DNA from: Selenomonadales bacterium
Lineage (GTDB): Bacteria; Bacillota; Negativicutes; Sporomusales; UBA7701
Direction: 5' to 3'
NCBI GenBank assembly: GCA_029976065.1
Contig: JARKNV010000079.1
Span: 114,151 to 178,150 of the forward strand
DNA length: 64,000 bases
Part shown: positions 7,094 through 14,486 of the stretch, piece by piece
How positions within the stretch are numbered: position 1 is the first letter of the stretch
How the letters are laid out: the number at the start of each line of letters is the position of its first letter
The notes under the pieces: model-generated
The model's database searches: none
The model's input: only the letters and a program-made list of their open reading frames with translations
Told to the model about the DNA's origin: nothing
Program-made: the position numbers and the translations under genes

Positions 7094-8116
7094 ATGAAAT
7101 ATTTTCGGCTTGCTTTGTTGGAGCTAAAGCCCGGAATGATTTTAGCAAAGAACATTTTTTCTGATAAACAATTAATTCTAAAAAAAGAAACTGTTTTAAC
7201 AGATGCCTTTATCTCTTTATTAAAATTGTGGAACATTCCATTGGTGGACGTTTTCTGCACAAAAAATGAAAATATCAGTTACGCCGAATTTGAAGATTTC
7301 CACACGTCGACAGTAGCGGTTTTAACTGAAATCATTAATAAGGCCCGCCTTTTTAAAACTTTATCCATTACCGGTTTAAACGAGATTGTCAAGACATCCG
7401 AACATATCATTACTTGTGAAAAAGGCATTTTGGCCTATCTTGCAATGATCAAGAACACCGACGACTCAATTTATCGGCATTCGGTCACTGTTGGAATTTT
7501 AGCCGGGCTTATCGGCAAGTGGGTAGGACATTCCAATCTGCAGGAACTGATATTGGCAGGATTTCTACATGATATCGGAAAAACGCAGGTTTCACTTCAG
7601 CTGCTGAATAAGCCGGGCAAGCTTAATGCGGATGAGTGGGAAATTATAAGGCGGCACCCGTACCTGGGTATCAAATTGCTTAAATTAACTGCCGGCCTAT
7701 CTGAGCAGGTTCTGAGAGGGATTTATCAGCATCATGAACGGATGGACGGCAGCGGGTATCCGGATGGTCTACGTGACCGGGAAATCGCAATAGACGCGAA
7801 GATTATTTCTATAGCCGATGTCTATGACGCCATGACTTCCAACAGGGCCTACCGGGTGGCGGAAACGCCTTTTCGGGCGATAGAGGAAATGCACGGCGAG
7901 ATGTTTGACAAACTGGATCCGAAGTTATGCAATACTTTTATTTCGCATGCCAAAGAATCGTTTATTGGCATGAGCGTACGGTTGTCCGACGGGTCTGAAG
8001 CGACTGTCGTAGGGATTGACAAAACAACACTGATAAAACCGATTCTCCGCTGCGATAAAGGTAGTTACATAAATCTTACCCAAAGACACGATCTGACGAT
8101 CGTTGACGTTACCTAG
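7094..8116 (+). CDS. HD-GYP domain protein, probable c-di-GMP phosphodiesterase
   Basis: 340 residues. The N-terminal 110 residues resemble the small domain often found ahead of HD-GYP. The HD-GYP domain spans about 125-300, with HDIGK near residue 160, KPGKL, HHERMDGSGYPDGL near 213 and ADVYDAMTSNRAYR. All metal-binding residues and the GYP loop are present, so hydrolysis of c-di-GMP is expected. A short C-terminal beta-rich region follows. ATG lies behind TTAGGAG. The gene begins 45 bp after the right recombination site and has its own terminator (8164-8193). GC is low compared with most of the window, as in the recombinase. Confidence 0.92.
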   Translation: MKYFRLALLELKPGMILAKNIFSDKQLILKKETVLTDAFISLLKLWNIPLVDVFCTKNENISYAEFEDFHTSTVAVLTEIINKARLFKTLSITGLNEIVKTSEHIITCEKGILAYLAMIKNTDDSIYRHSVTVGILAGLIGKWVGHSNLQELILAGFLHDIGKTQVSLQLLNKPGKLNADEWEIIRRHPYLGIKLLKLTAGLSEQVLRGIYQHHERMDGSGYPDGLRDREIAIDAKIISIADVYDAMTSNRAYRVAETPFRAIEEMHGEMFDKLDPKLCNTFISHAKESFIGMSVRLSDGSEATVVGIDKTTLIKPILRCDKGSYINLTQRHDLTIVDVT

Positions 8117-8163
8117 ACGGACCGGATTTGCTTCGGCTGTGATAGAGTCTGGCCAAAATGGCC

Positions 8164-8193
8164 AGAGCTTTCCGTTGAACGAAAGCTCTTTTT
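8164..8193 (+). terminator. Terminator after the HD-GYP gene, with a preceding small hairpin
   Basis: AGAGCTTTC and GAAAGCTCT pair around 8 nt and are followed by TTTTT. A second hairpin directly upstream (TCTGGCCA/TGGCCAGA, 8148-8166) overlaps its left arm by 3 nt, so the two compete. Confidence 0.85.
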
Positions 8194-8231
8194 AAATACA
8201 GAACTAAACATACGAAGGGTGAACGCAAAAA

Positions 8232-9920
8232 ATGAAAATGAACTTAACAGCAAAAATGGTGATCTACTTTTTACTGGTCGTATTTGTGACTTCGACGGGA
8301 TTTGTTTATACCATCTGGAAAGTTGACGAAGCGGCGGAGCTGGCGGACAATGTCAACCAGCGGGAATTGCCCCGCCTGGTGAAAACAACCCGGATTAACA
8401 TCAATGTCTCGGACGAAATCGTCGCCATGCGTGGATACTACATATATAAAGATCCCCAAATGATAAGCGACTATAAAAAACTGGCTGATGAAAACGTGAA
8501 ACTCGAAGCGGAGCTTATCAGTGCTTCTGTCAATCCCGAGGCCAAGCTCCTGATCACCGAGGTCAAGGCGCTGGATGATAAGTATTCCGAACTGGCGGAA
8601 AAGAAATTCGTCCCCCTGATGCAGGCAGGTAAGCAGGAGGAGGCGCTTCAGGCTCTGGCGGAGATGGCTCCCATGGTCAAGGCGCTGAACGCCAAGATAG
8701 AAGAATATCAAACTTACCGCAACAAGGAAATCAGCGATGCGCTTAAATTGACGGTGGCAAACACCCAGCAGGCCAGGCTGGCTGCCATCATAGCGGCGGC
8801 GCTCTCCGCCGTCCTCGGCATCGTCATCGGTTTCTTCGCAGCCCGCAGCATTGCCCGGCCAGTTAACCAACTGGCCACCGTGGCCCAGAAAGTGGCCGGC
8901 GGCGACCTTACCGAACAAGTGGTAGTGGACCGCAAAGATGAGATCGGCCAATTGGCTACGGCCTTCAACACCATGGTCGTTCAGCTCAAGAGCCTGATTA
9001 AGCAGATAACCGCCAGCGCTGAACATGTAGCGGCCTCGTCCGAGGAACTGACCGCCAGTTCCGAACAATCGGCCCAAGCGGCCAACCAGATCGCGACTTC
9101 GACAACAGGAATGGCCAACGGAGCTACCGAGCAGCTGGCGGCGGCCAACGAAACCTCTGCGGTCGTGGAGCAGATGTCCGCCGGCATCCAGCAGGTAGCT
9201 GCCAACACCAATCACGTTTCGGAACAATCGGCCCAAGCGGCCGATAAAGCTAAGGAAGGCGGCAAAGCGGTCGAAAGAGCGGTGAGCCAGATGGTCCAGC
9301 TTGAGGGCACGGTCAACACTTCCGCCAATGTTGTGACTAAACTCGGCGAACGGTCCAAGGAAATCGGCCAAATCGTCGACACCATCTCCGGTATTGCCGG
9401 ACAGACCAACCTGCTGGCGCTCAATGCGGCCATCGAGGCGGCGCGGGCGGGCGAGCAGGGCCGGGGCTTTGCGGTGGTTGCGGAAGAAGTAAGAAAACTG
9501 GCCGAACAATCGCAGGAAGCGGCCAAAAAGATTGCCGAGCTTATCGGCGAAATCCAAGGCGACACCGATAAAGCTGTCGCGGCCATGAACGACGGCACAC
9601 GGGAAGTAAAGACCGGGACCGAAGTAGTCAACGCCGCTGGCGTTGCGTTCCGGGAAATCGTGGAATTAGTGTCGCAAGTGTCGGACCAGGTAAGAGAAAT
9701 TTCGGCGGCTATTCAGCAGATGGCCTCCGGCAGCCAGCAGATCGTGGGGGCAGTCAAGAAAATAGACACCCTCAGCAAAGCATCAGCGGGTGAGGCCCAG
9801 AGCGTTTCGGCGGCTACCGAGGAACAATTGGCCTCCATGGAGGAAATTGCCACATCCAGCCAAGCGCTGGCGAAGCTGGCCCAGGATCTCCAGTCGGCTG
9901 TTGCCAGGTTCCGGATATAG
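8232..9920 (+). CDS. Transmembrane methyl-accepting chemotaxis protein
   Basis: A 562-residue receptor of classic layout. The first membrane segment is at about residues 9-30; an extracytoplasmic four-helix-bundle-like sensor (30-180) contains the MRGYYIYKD motif common in 4HB_MCP domains. The second membrane helix is at about 181-204, then HAMP ([22 protein letters not shown]) and a signalling domain with the tip [26 protein letters not shown] written in two overlapping halves (residues 390-417). The ligand is unknown. It is followed 18 nt later by cheW, so receptor and coupling protein are co-expressed. Confidence 0.95.
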   Translation: MKMNLTAKMVIYFLLVVFVTSTGFVYTIWKVDEAAELADNVNQRELPRLVKTTRININVSDEIVAMRGYYIYKDPQMISDYKKLADENVKLEAELISASVNPEAKLLITEVKALDDKYSELAEKKFVPLMQAGKQEEALQALAEMAPMVKALNAKIEEYQTYRNKEISDALKLTVANTQQARLAAIIAAALSAVLGIVIGFFAARSIARPVNQLATVAQKVAGGDLTEQVVVDRKDEIGQLATAFNTMVVQLKSLIKQITASAEHVAASSEELTASSEQSAQAANQIATSTTGMANGATEQLAAANETSAVVEQMSAGIQQVAANTNHVSEQSAQAADKAKEGGKAVERAVSQMVQLEGTVNTSANVVTKLGERSKEIGQIVDTISGIAGQTNLLALNAAIEAARAGEQGRGFAVVAEEVRKLAEQSQEAAKKIAELIGEIQGDTDKAVAAMNDGTREVKTGTEVVNAAGVAFREIVELVSQVSDQVREISAAIQQMASGSQQIVGAVKKIDTLSKASAGEAQSVSAATEEQLASMEEIATSSQALAKLAQDLQSAVARFRI

Positions 9921-9938
9921 CGGGAAAGAGGTAGAAGC

Positions 9939-10379
9939 ATGGCGGAAGAACAACTGGTATTGTTCCGTTTGGGACAGGAAGAATATGCGATATCCATAAC
10001 CCAGGTCAAAGAAATCATCCAATACAAGGGTGCCACTCGGCTTCCCAATGCCCCGGAGTATATCGAAGGGATAATCAGCCTGCGCGGCAAGATCATTCCG
10101 GTGGTCGATCTGGGAAAGCAACTGGCGCTGGCGACGCCCGGGATAAACGATAAACGCGCGTTGATCGTCGAGACGGCGGGGCGGGAAATTGGCATAGTGG
10201 TTGATGAGGTGACGGAAGTAATCCGGCTTCAGGACAGCGCCATCGCTCCGTTGCCTACGGCGACCGCGAACCGGTACATTAGAGGGGTCGGCAAGGAAGG
10301 AACTCGGCTACTCATACTGCTGGACGTGGACAAGTTGTTCGATGAGGGCGAGATGCAGGAACTAAAGAAAATAGGGTAA
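9939..10379 (+). CDS. cheW: Chemotaxis coupling protein CheW
   Basis: A 146-residue CheW-like SH3-type domain. It starts AEEQLVLFRLGQEEYAISI and contains IQYKGATRLPNAPEYIEGIISLRGKIIPVVDLGKQ, the conserved receptor- and CheA-contacting region, and ends in LLILLDVDKLF. It bridges chemoreceptors and CheA. AAAGAGG lies upstream of the ATG. It is paired with the receptor immediately upstream; no cheA is in the window, so it must serve a kinase encoded elsewhere. Confidence 0.95.
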   Translation: MAEEQLVLFRLGQEEYAISITQVKEIIQYKGATRLPNAPEYIEGIISLRGKIIPVVDLGKQLALATPGINDKRALIVETAGREIGIVVDEVTEVIRLQDSAIAPLPTATANRYIRGVGKEGTRLLILLDVDKLFDEGEMQELKKIG

Positions 10380-10386
10380 CGTCAAG

Positions 10387-10410
10387 AAGGTTCCGCCGCG
10401 GCGGAACCTT
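10387..10410 (+). terminator. Perfect palindromic hairpin after cheW
   Basis: AAGGTTCCGCCG followed directly by its reverse complement. The position after cheW fits a terminator, but no T-tract follows, so strength is uncertain. Confidence 0.5.
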
Positions 10411-10450
10411 CCTCGTCGTCGGCAGCGGCGATGGGTAACGGAGCGCATAA

Positions 10451-10549
10451 TCAAACTCCGGATACAAATGCGTCCGCTGCCACTGCTGCCGGAAGCTCTG
10501 CCCCGCAGACGCCGTCCATCTGCTGAAGACGCCGCGCCGGCTGATGTGA
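10451..10549 (+). pseudogene. Second remnant of a DUF362 ferredoxin tail
   Basis: One frame reads YKCVRCHCCRKLCPADAVHL and, after LKTPRRLM, ends in TGA. It aligns with the last 32 residues and stop of the intact DUF362-ferredoxin gene at 3277-4395 (KCIRCYCCQELCPEDAVHL, ending QRLM). All four cysteines remain, but an in-frame TAA lies immediately upstream and there is no start or ribosome site. It is therefore a broken 3' end, not a gene. Confidence 0.7.
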
Positions 10550-10641
10550 AAAAGCCGGCCTGTCGTGCAGGAAATCAAACAAATAATATCAAACAATAAT
10601 TGTTATAGACATGTTACAGACATCGCTTGGAGGGAGAGCAC

Positions 10642-11421
10642 TTGGACAAAAACAGGGCAATGGTAATCCTCACGCCGTACGAATCGCGGCGGCTGATCGC
10701 CAAGGCGGTCGCCCGCATGCCGGCCGTCGTCAACGCGCTCGAAAACGGCCGCATCATCGTCGCCACCGGCAGCAGCACCGGCTATGTAGCCGAGGAACTG
10801 CTCGGCGAACCGCTGGTCAAAGAAAACTTCATCTCCGGCCACATCACCGCCGGCGAAACCTGGGGCGCGCCGAAAAACCCCGACTACATCTTCCCGATCG
10901 TCATCATAAAAGGCAAACGCCAGTTCATGAAGCCCGAGGACGCGCTCGCCGAATTCACCGCCGCCGACGTCTTCATCAAAGGCGCCAACGCCGTCGACCC
11001 CGAATACCGCGCCGGCGTGTTCGCCGCCGACGCCCAGGGCGGCACGATGGGTTGGGCCATGGGGGCCCTCTATGCCCGCGGCGCCAACCTCATCATGCCG
11101 GTCGGCCTCGAAAAGCTCGTCGCCAGCGTCCCCGAGGCGGCGAAACACGCCGGGTCGCAAACCCTCGAATACGGCATGGGCCTGAAGTTCGGCATGGTCC
11201 CGGTGGTCACCGCCACCGTCGTCACCGAAATCCAGGCCGTCGCGCAGCTGTTCGGCGTCGCGGCCTACCACGCCGGCGGCGGCGGCATCGCCGGCTCGGA
11301 AGGCGCGGTCGTCCTCTTCCTTGAGGGGCCGGCCGACAAAATCGCCCAGGCGTTCGCCTTCGCCAAAAGCCTCAAAGGCGAGAAACCGCTCGCCCGCCCC
11401 AACGGCCAGCCGGTCCAATAG
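10642..11421 (+). CDS. Conserved hypothetical protein, possible ISOCOT-like fold
   Basis: 259 residues, not assigned to a family by me. The N-terminus has LTPYESRRLIAKAVARMP and then GRIIVATGSSTGYVAEELLG, which resembles the glycine-rich strand-turn of ribose-5-phosphate isomerase/CoA-transferase-like (ISOCOT) folds; this is a weak inference. Further glycine-rich runs (GLKFGMVPVVTATVVTEIQAV, and YHAGGGGIAGSEGAV) suggest an enzyme with a phosphate- or nucleotide-binding site. No signal peptide is seen. TTG at 10642 is chosen because GGAGGGAG ends 7 nt before it; an earlier TTG at 10627 would overlap that site. It lies alone upstream of the arginine/ornithine operon. Confidence 0.75.
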   Translation: MDKNRAMVILTPYESRRLIAKAVARMPAVVNALENGRIIVATGSSTGYVAEELLGEPLVKENFISGHITAGETWGAPKNPDYIFPIVIIKGKRQFMKPEDALAEFTAADVFIKGANAVDPEYRAGVFAADAQGGTMGWAMGALYARGANLIMPVGLEKLVASVPEAAKHAGSQTLEYGMGLKFGMVPVVTATVVTEIQAVAQLFGVAAYHAGGGGIAGSEGAVVLFLEGPADKIAQAFAFAKSLKGEKPLARPNGQPVQ

Positions 11422-11520
11422 CGCCTTTCGCAAAGAATCCGCCGGCGCCCGGCAGGAAAGCCGGCCGCGGCGTAGAATTACGCACATAGCAACCCAAGAA
11501 GCATAGCTTTGCTGAGCATA

Positions 11521-11552
11521 CCTCTAGTAGTCTTTACTACTAGGGGTTTTTT
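11521..11552 (+). terminator. Rho-independent terminator or attenuator ahead of rocB
   Basis: CTAGTAGT and ACTACTAG flank a 4-nt loop, extended by CC/GG pairs, and TTTTTT follows. It ends 32 nt before the rocB start, so it either closes the upstream gene or attenuates the operon. Confidence 0.8.
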
Positions 11553-11583
11553 GTACCAAACCGTTCAAAAAGGAGCTGACAGC

Positions 11584-13263
11584 GTGCCCGAACTCGGGGA
11601 AAAAATCAAAGCCCTCGCCCTCGAACTGACCAAAATGCCGAGCATCGTCGGCACGTCCGGCGAAGCGGCCATCGCCGCCTGGCTTTACGAGCGCCTCGGC
11701 CGGCTCGACTACTTCCGGCGTTATCCGGAGCGGCTCGTCCTGCTGCCGGTCAGGGGCGACCGCCTCGGCCGCCAAAACGTCCTCGCCGTCATCCGCGGCG
11801 AAAAATGTTCCGCTCCCCGCCATCTCCTGTGCCTCGGCCACATCGACACCGTCGGCACCGACGACTACGGCGAACTCCGCGACTACGCCACCGACCCCGC
11901 GACCCTCAAGGAAAAACTGCCGGCCGTCAAATTCGCCGCCGAAACGCTGGCCGAACTGACCTCGCCCGACTGGCTCGTCGGCCGGGGCATCCTAGATATG
12001 AAAACCGGCGTCGCCGCCCTCGTGGCCATGGTCGAGGAATTCTCCCGCCGTCCCGGCGAACTGACAGGCAACCTCGTATTCCTCGGCGTCCCCGACGAGG
12101 AAGGCAACTCCGCCGGGATGCTCTCCGCCGTCCAGGACCTCGCCGCGCTGCTCGGCGAAGAGGGCGGCGAATTCATCGGCGCCATCGACACCGACTACAC
12201 CACCGGCCGCTACCCCGGCGACCCGCGCCGCTACGTTTACGTCGGCACCACCGGCAAGCTGCTGCCCTGCTTCTACCTCTACGGCGAAGAAACCCACGTC
12301 GGCGAAGCCTTCAACGGCCTCGACGCCAACCTGCTCGCCTCGGAAGTCCTCTACCAGATGGACCTCAGCACCGACCTGTGCGACATCGCCGACGGCGAAG
12401 TCGCCCTGCCGCCGGTCAGCCTCTCCCAGCGCGACCTCAAAGCCGCATACTCCGTCCAGACGGCCAACGCCGTCAACCTCTACTTCAACTACCCCACCCA
12501 CGCCAGCCAGCCGGACGAAGTCCTGGCTAAGTGCAAGGCCAAAGCCGTCCAAGCCTTCGCAAACGTCATCAAGCGGCTCAACGAGGAATACGAGAAATAC
12601 TGCGCCCTCAGCGCCATCCCCTTCCGCCGGCTGCCGTGGGAGGTAAACGTCCTCACCTACGAAGAGCTCTACCGCAACGTCAGGCAGGAAGTCGGCGACG
12701 AGCTCGACCGGGTCATCGAAGAGCTGGCCGCCAAACTGCGGGCCGAAAACGCCGACGAACGCGAATTCTCCCTCGCCATCGTCCAGGAGGTCCACAACCG
12801 CTACGCCGACAAAAACTCGAAAATCATCGTCTACTTCGCCCCGCCCTACTACCCCCACATCTACGTCAAAGACGACGACGCCAAGGGCCGCGTCCTGCTC
12901 GGCGCCGTCACCAAAGCCGTCGGCGACGTCAAGGCGCGCTACGACTACGACATCGTCATCAAAAAATTCTACCCCTACATCTCCGACCTCAGCTACTGCA
13001 GCATCGCCAACGAGCAAAGCATCGCCAGGCTGACGGGCAGCATGCCCGCCTGGGGCCGGCGGTATACCCTGCCGGTCGGGGCCATCCAGGCCATCGGCAT
13101 GCCGGTCGTAAACATCGGCCCCTACGGCCGGGACGCCCACAAACTCTCCGAGCGGGTCTCGACCCGCTACTCCTTCGACGCCATGCCGCTCATCCTCAAA
13201 AAGACGATCGAAAACCTCCTGCTCGACGGGAGCGGAAACAACAACAAGGAGGAAGGACCATGA
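11584..13263 (+). CDS. rocB: RocB-like M20 family peptidase
   Basis: 559 residues, the usual length of RocB, an M20-type metalloprotein linked to arginine/ornithine catabolism in Bacillus. Zinc-site elements are seen: GHIDTVG (about residue 84), ILDMKTG (about 136) and VPDEEGNSAGM (about 170), as in dinuclear M20 enzymes. There is no signal peptide. GTG follows AAAGGAG by 8 nt; a longer frame upstream would cross the terminator at 11521-11552. Its stop overlaps the start of the next gene (ATGA), an ornithine-cyclodeaminase-type protein, which supports a shared role in arginine or ornithine breakdown. The exact RocB substrate is not established. Confidence 0.9.
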   Translation: MPELGEKIKALALELTKMPSIVGTSGEAAIAAWLYERLGRLDYFRRYPERLVLLPVRGDRLGRQNVLAVIRGEKCSAPRHLLCLGHIDTVGTDDYGELRDYATDPATLKEKLPAVKFAAETLAELTSPDWLVGRGILDMKTGVAALVAMVEEFSRRPGELTGNLVFLGVPDEEGNSAGMLSAVQDLAALLGEEGGEFIGAIDTDYTTGRYPGDPRRYVYVGTTGKLLPCFYLYGEETHVGEAFNGLDANLLASEVLYQMDLSTDLCDIADGEVALPPVSLSQRDLKAAYSVQTANAVNLYFNYPTHASQPDEVLAKCKAKAVQAFANVIKRLNEEYEKYCALSAIPFRRLPWEVNVLTYEELYRNVRQEVGDELDRVIEELAAKLRAENADEREFSLAIVQEVHNRYADKNSKIIVYFAPPYYPHIYVKDDDAKGRVLLGAVTKAVGDVKARYDYDIVIKKFYPYISDLSYCSIANEQSIARLTGSMPAWGRRYTLPVGAIQAIGMPVVNIGPYGRDAHKLSERVSTRYSFDAMPLILKKTIENLLLDGSGNNNKEEGP

Positions 13264-14351
13264 GCTTCAAACTGCCGCCCTATCGCGAGCCCGACTTCCG
13301 GCTGCCGCAGTTCGCCGCCAGCCCCGACGCCGCCCTGCGCCCGGTGGAAAAGGCGGGCGTCGCCCCCGAAGGCTTCCACGCCACCACCATCTTCCCGGAA
13401 TACTTCAAAATCGCCGGCGCCTGGACGCTCCTCGCCCAGAGCCGCATGGACTGCACCGTCGTCCTGCGCGCCGGCGGAACGCTCGAAGCGGTCGAATTCC
13501 GGCGCCTGCAGGCCGGCGACCGCGTCGTCGTCGGCCGGAGCGAAGACGGCCGCGACGGCATCTACATCCACACCAAAGGCTTCTCCGCCGGCGAGGGCCA
13601 GGCGGAAACCTTCGCCTTCCGCACCGGCCGCTCGCGGGAAACCTCCTACTCGCGCGACTACGACCGGCTGTACGACCTGCTGCGGTTCGAGAAAGACCAC
13701 GGCTACATCGTCTGGGTGCTCGGCCCGGCGGTCGTCTTCGACTCCGACTCGAAAAAAGCGATGATCTCCCTTATCGAAAACGGCTACGTCCATGCCATCC
13801 TCGCCGGCAACGCCCTTGCCGCCCACGACCTCGAAGGCGCGGTGCTCAAAACCGCCCTCGGCCAGGACATCTACACCCAGGAAAGCGTCCCCGACGGCCA
13901 CTACCACCACCTCGACATCATCAACCGCGCCAGGGCCTGCGCCTCGCTCGACCGCTTCCTCGCCGGCGTCGACCCGGCCGGCAGCGTCATCTGCGCCTGC
14001 GCCCAACACGGCGTCCCCGTAGTTCTCGCCGGCTCCATCCGCGACGACGGCCCGCTCCCCGGAGTGATCGCCGACGTCTACGCCGCCCAGGACGCCATGC
14101 GCCGCCACGCCCGCCAGGCCACCACCGTGCTCTGCCTCGCCACCCAGCTCCACTCCATCGCCACCGGCAACATGACCCCCGCCTACCAGGTGGTCGACGG
14201 CGTCGTCCGGCCGGTATCCATCTTCAGCGTCGACGTCTCTGAATTCGCCGTCAACAAACTCCGCGACCGGGGCACCCTCGCCGTCACCTCCATCGTCACC
14301 AACATCCAGGACTTCCTCGTCAACCTTCACCGCAACCTCGTCCGCGCTTAG
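13260..14351 (+). CDS. LOR/SDH-domain protein, probable ornithine cyclodeaminase of the archaeal/ArgZ type
   Basis: 363 residues. The C-terminal two thirds match the LOR/SDH bifunctional conserved domain found in archaeal ornithine cyclodeaminase and in the C-terminal half of cyanobacterial ArgZ/AgrE. Seen motifs are VWVLGPAVVFDSDSKKAM, GYVHAILAGNALAAHDLE, VVLAGSIRDDGPLPGVIADV, LATQLHSIATGNM and a final VTDV-like VTNIQDF. The expected reaction is ornithine to proline plus ammonia with NAD. The N-terminal 130 residues are less conserved. Translation is coupled to rocB by a 4-nt overlap. It is not the classic OCD/mu-crystallin family; assignment rests on motif recall. Confidence 0.8.
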   Translation: MSFKLPPYREPDFRLPQFAASPDAALRPVEKAGVAPEGFHATTIFPEYFKIAGAWTLLAQSRMDCTVVLRAGGTLEAVEFRRLQAGDRVVVGRSEDGRDGIYIHTKGFSAGEGQAETFAFRTGRSRETSYSRDYDRLYDLLRFEKDHGYIVWVLGPAVVFDSDSKKAMISLIENGYVHAILAGNALAAHDLEGAVLKTALGQDIYTQESVPDGHYHHLDIINRARACASLDRFLAGVDPAGSVICACAQHGVPVVLAGSIRDDGPLPGVIADVYAAQDAMRRHARQATTVLCLATQLHSIATGNMTPAYQVVDGVVRPVSIFSVDVSEFAVNKLRDRGTLAVTSIVTNIQDFLVNLHRNLVRA

Positions 14352-14353
14352 AA

Positions 14354-14439
14354 AACTATGGCTTCGCAAGCCTCTCGGCGCGGGCGAAGCCATAGTTGCA
14401 CTTAGGTCTATCAGAAAGTTTATACTTCCTGATAGACCT
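14354..14439 (+). terminator. Two successive hairpins after the cyclodeaminase gene
   Basis: First hairpin: AACTATGGCTTCG pairs with CGAAGCCATAGTT across 18 nt. Second: AGGTCTATCAG pairs with CTGATAGACCT across 14 nt. Neither has a T-tract on the plus strand, so they may stabilise the mRNA end or terminate only weakly. Confidence 0.5.
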
Positions 14440-14449
14440 GGCAAAAAAA

Positions 14450-14476
14450 AACCCGCCGGCTGACAGCCGGCGGGTT
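14450..14476 (-). terminator. Terminator of the HATPase-GNAT gene
   Basis: AACCCGCCGGCT and AGCCGGCGGGTT pair around 3 nt; nine T follow on the minus strand, immediately after the stop of the minus-strand gene at 14487. Confidence 0.9.
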
Positions 14477-14486
14477 TGTGCCCTTG

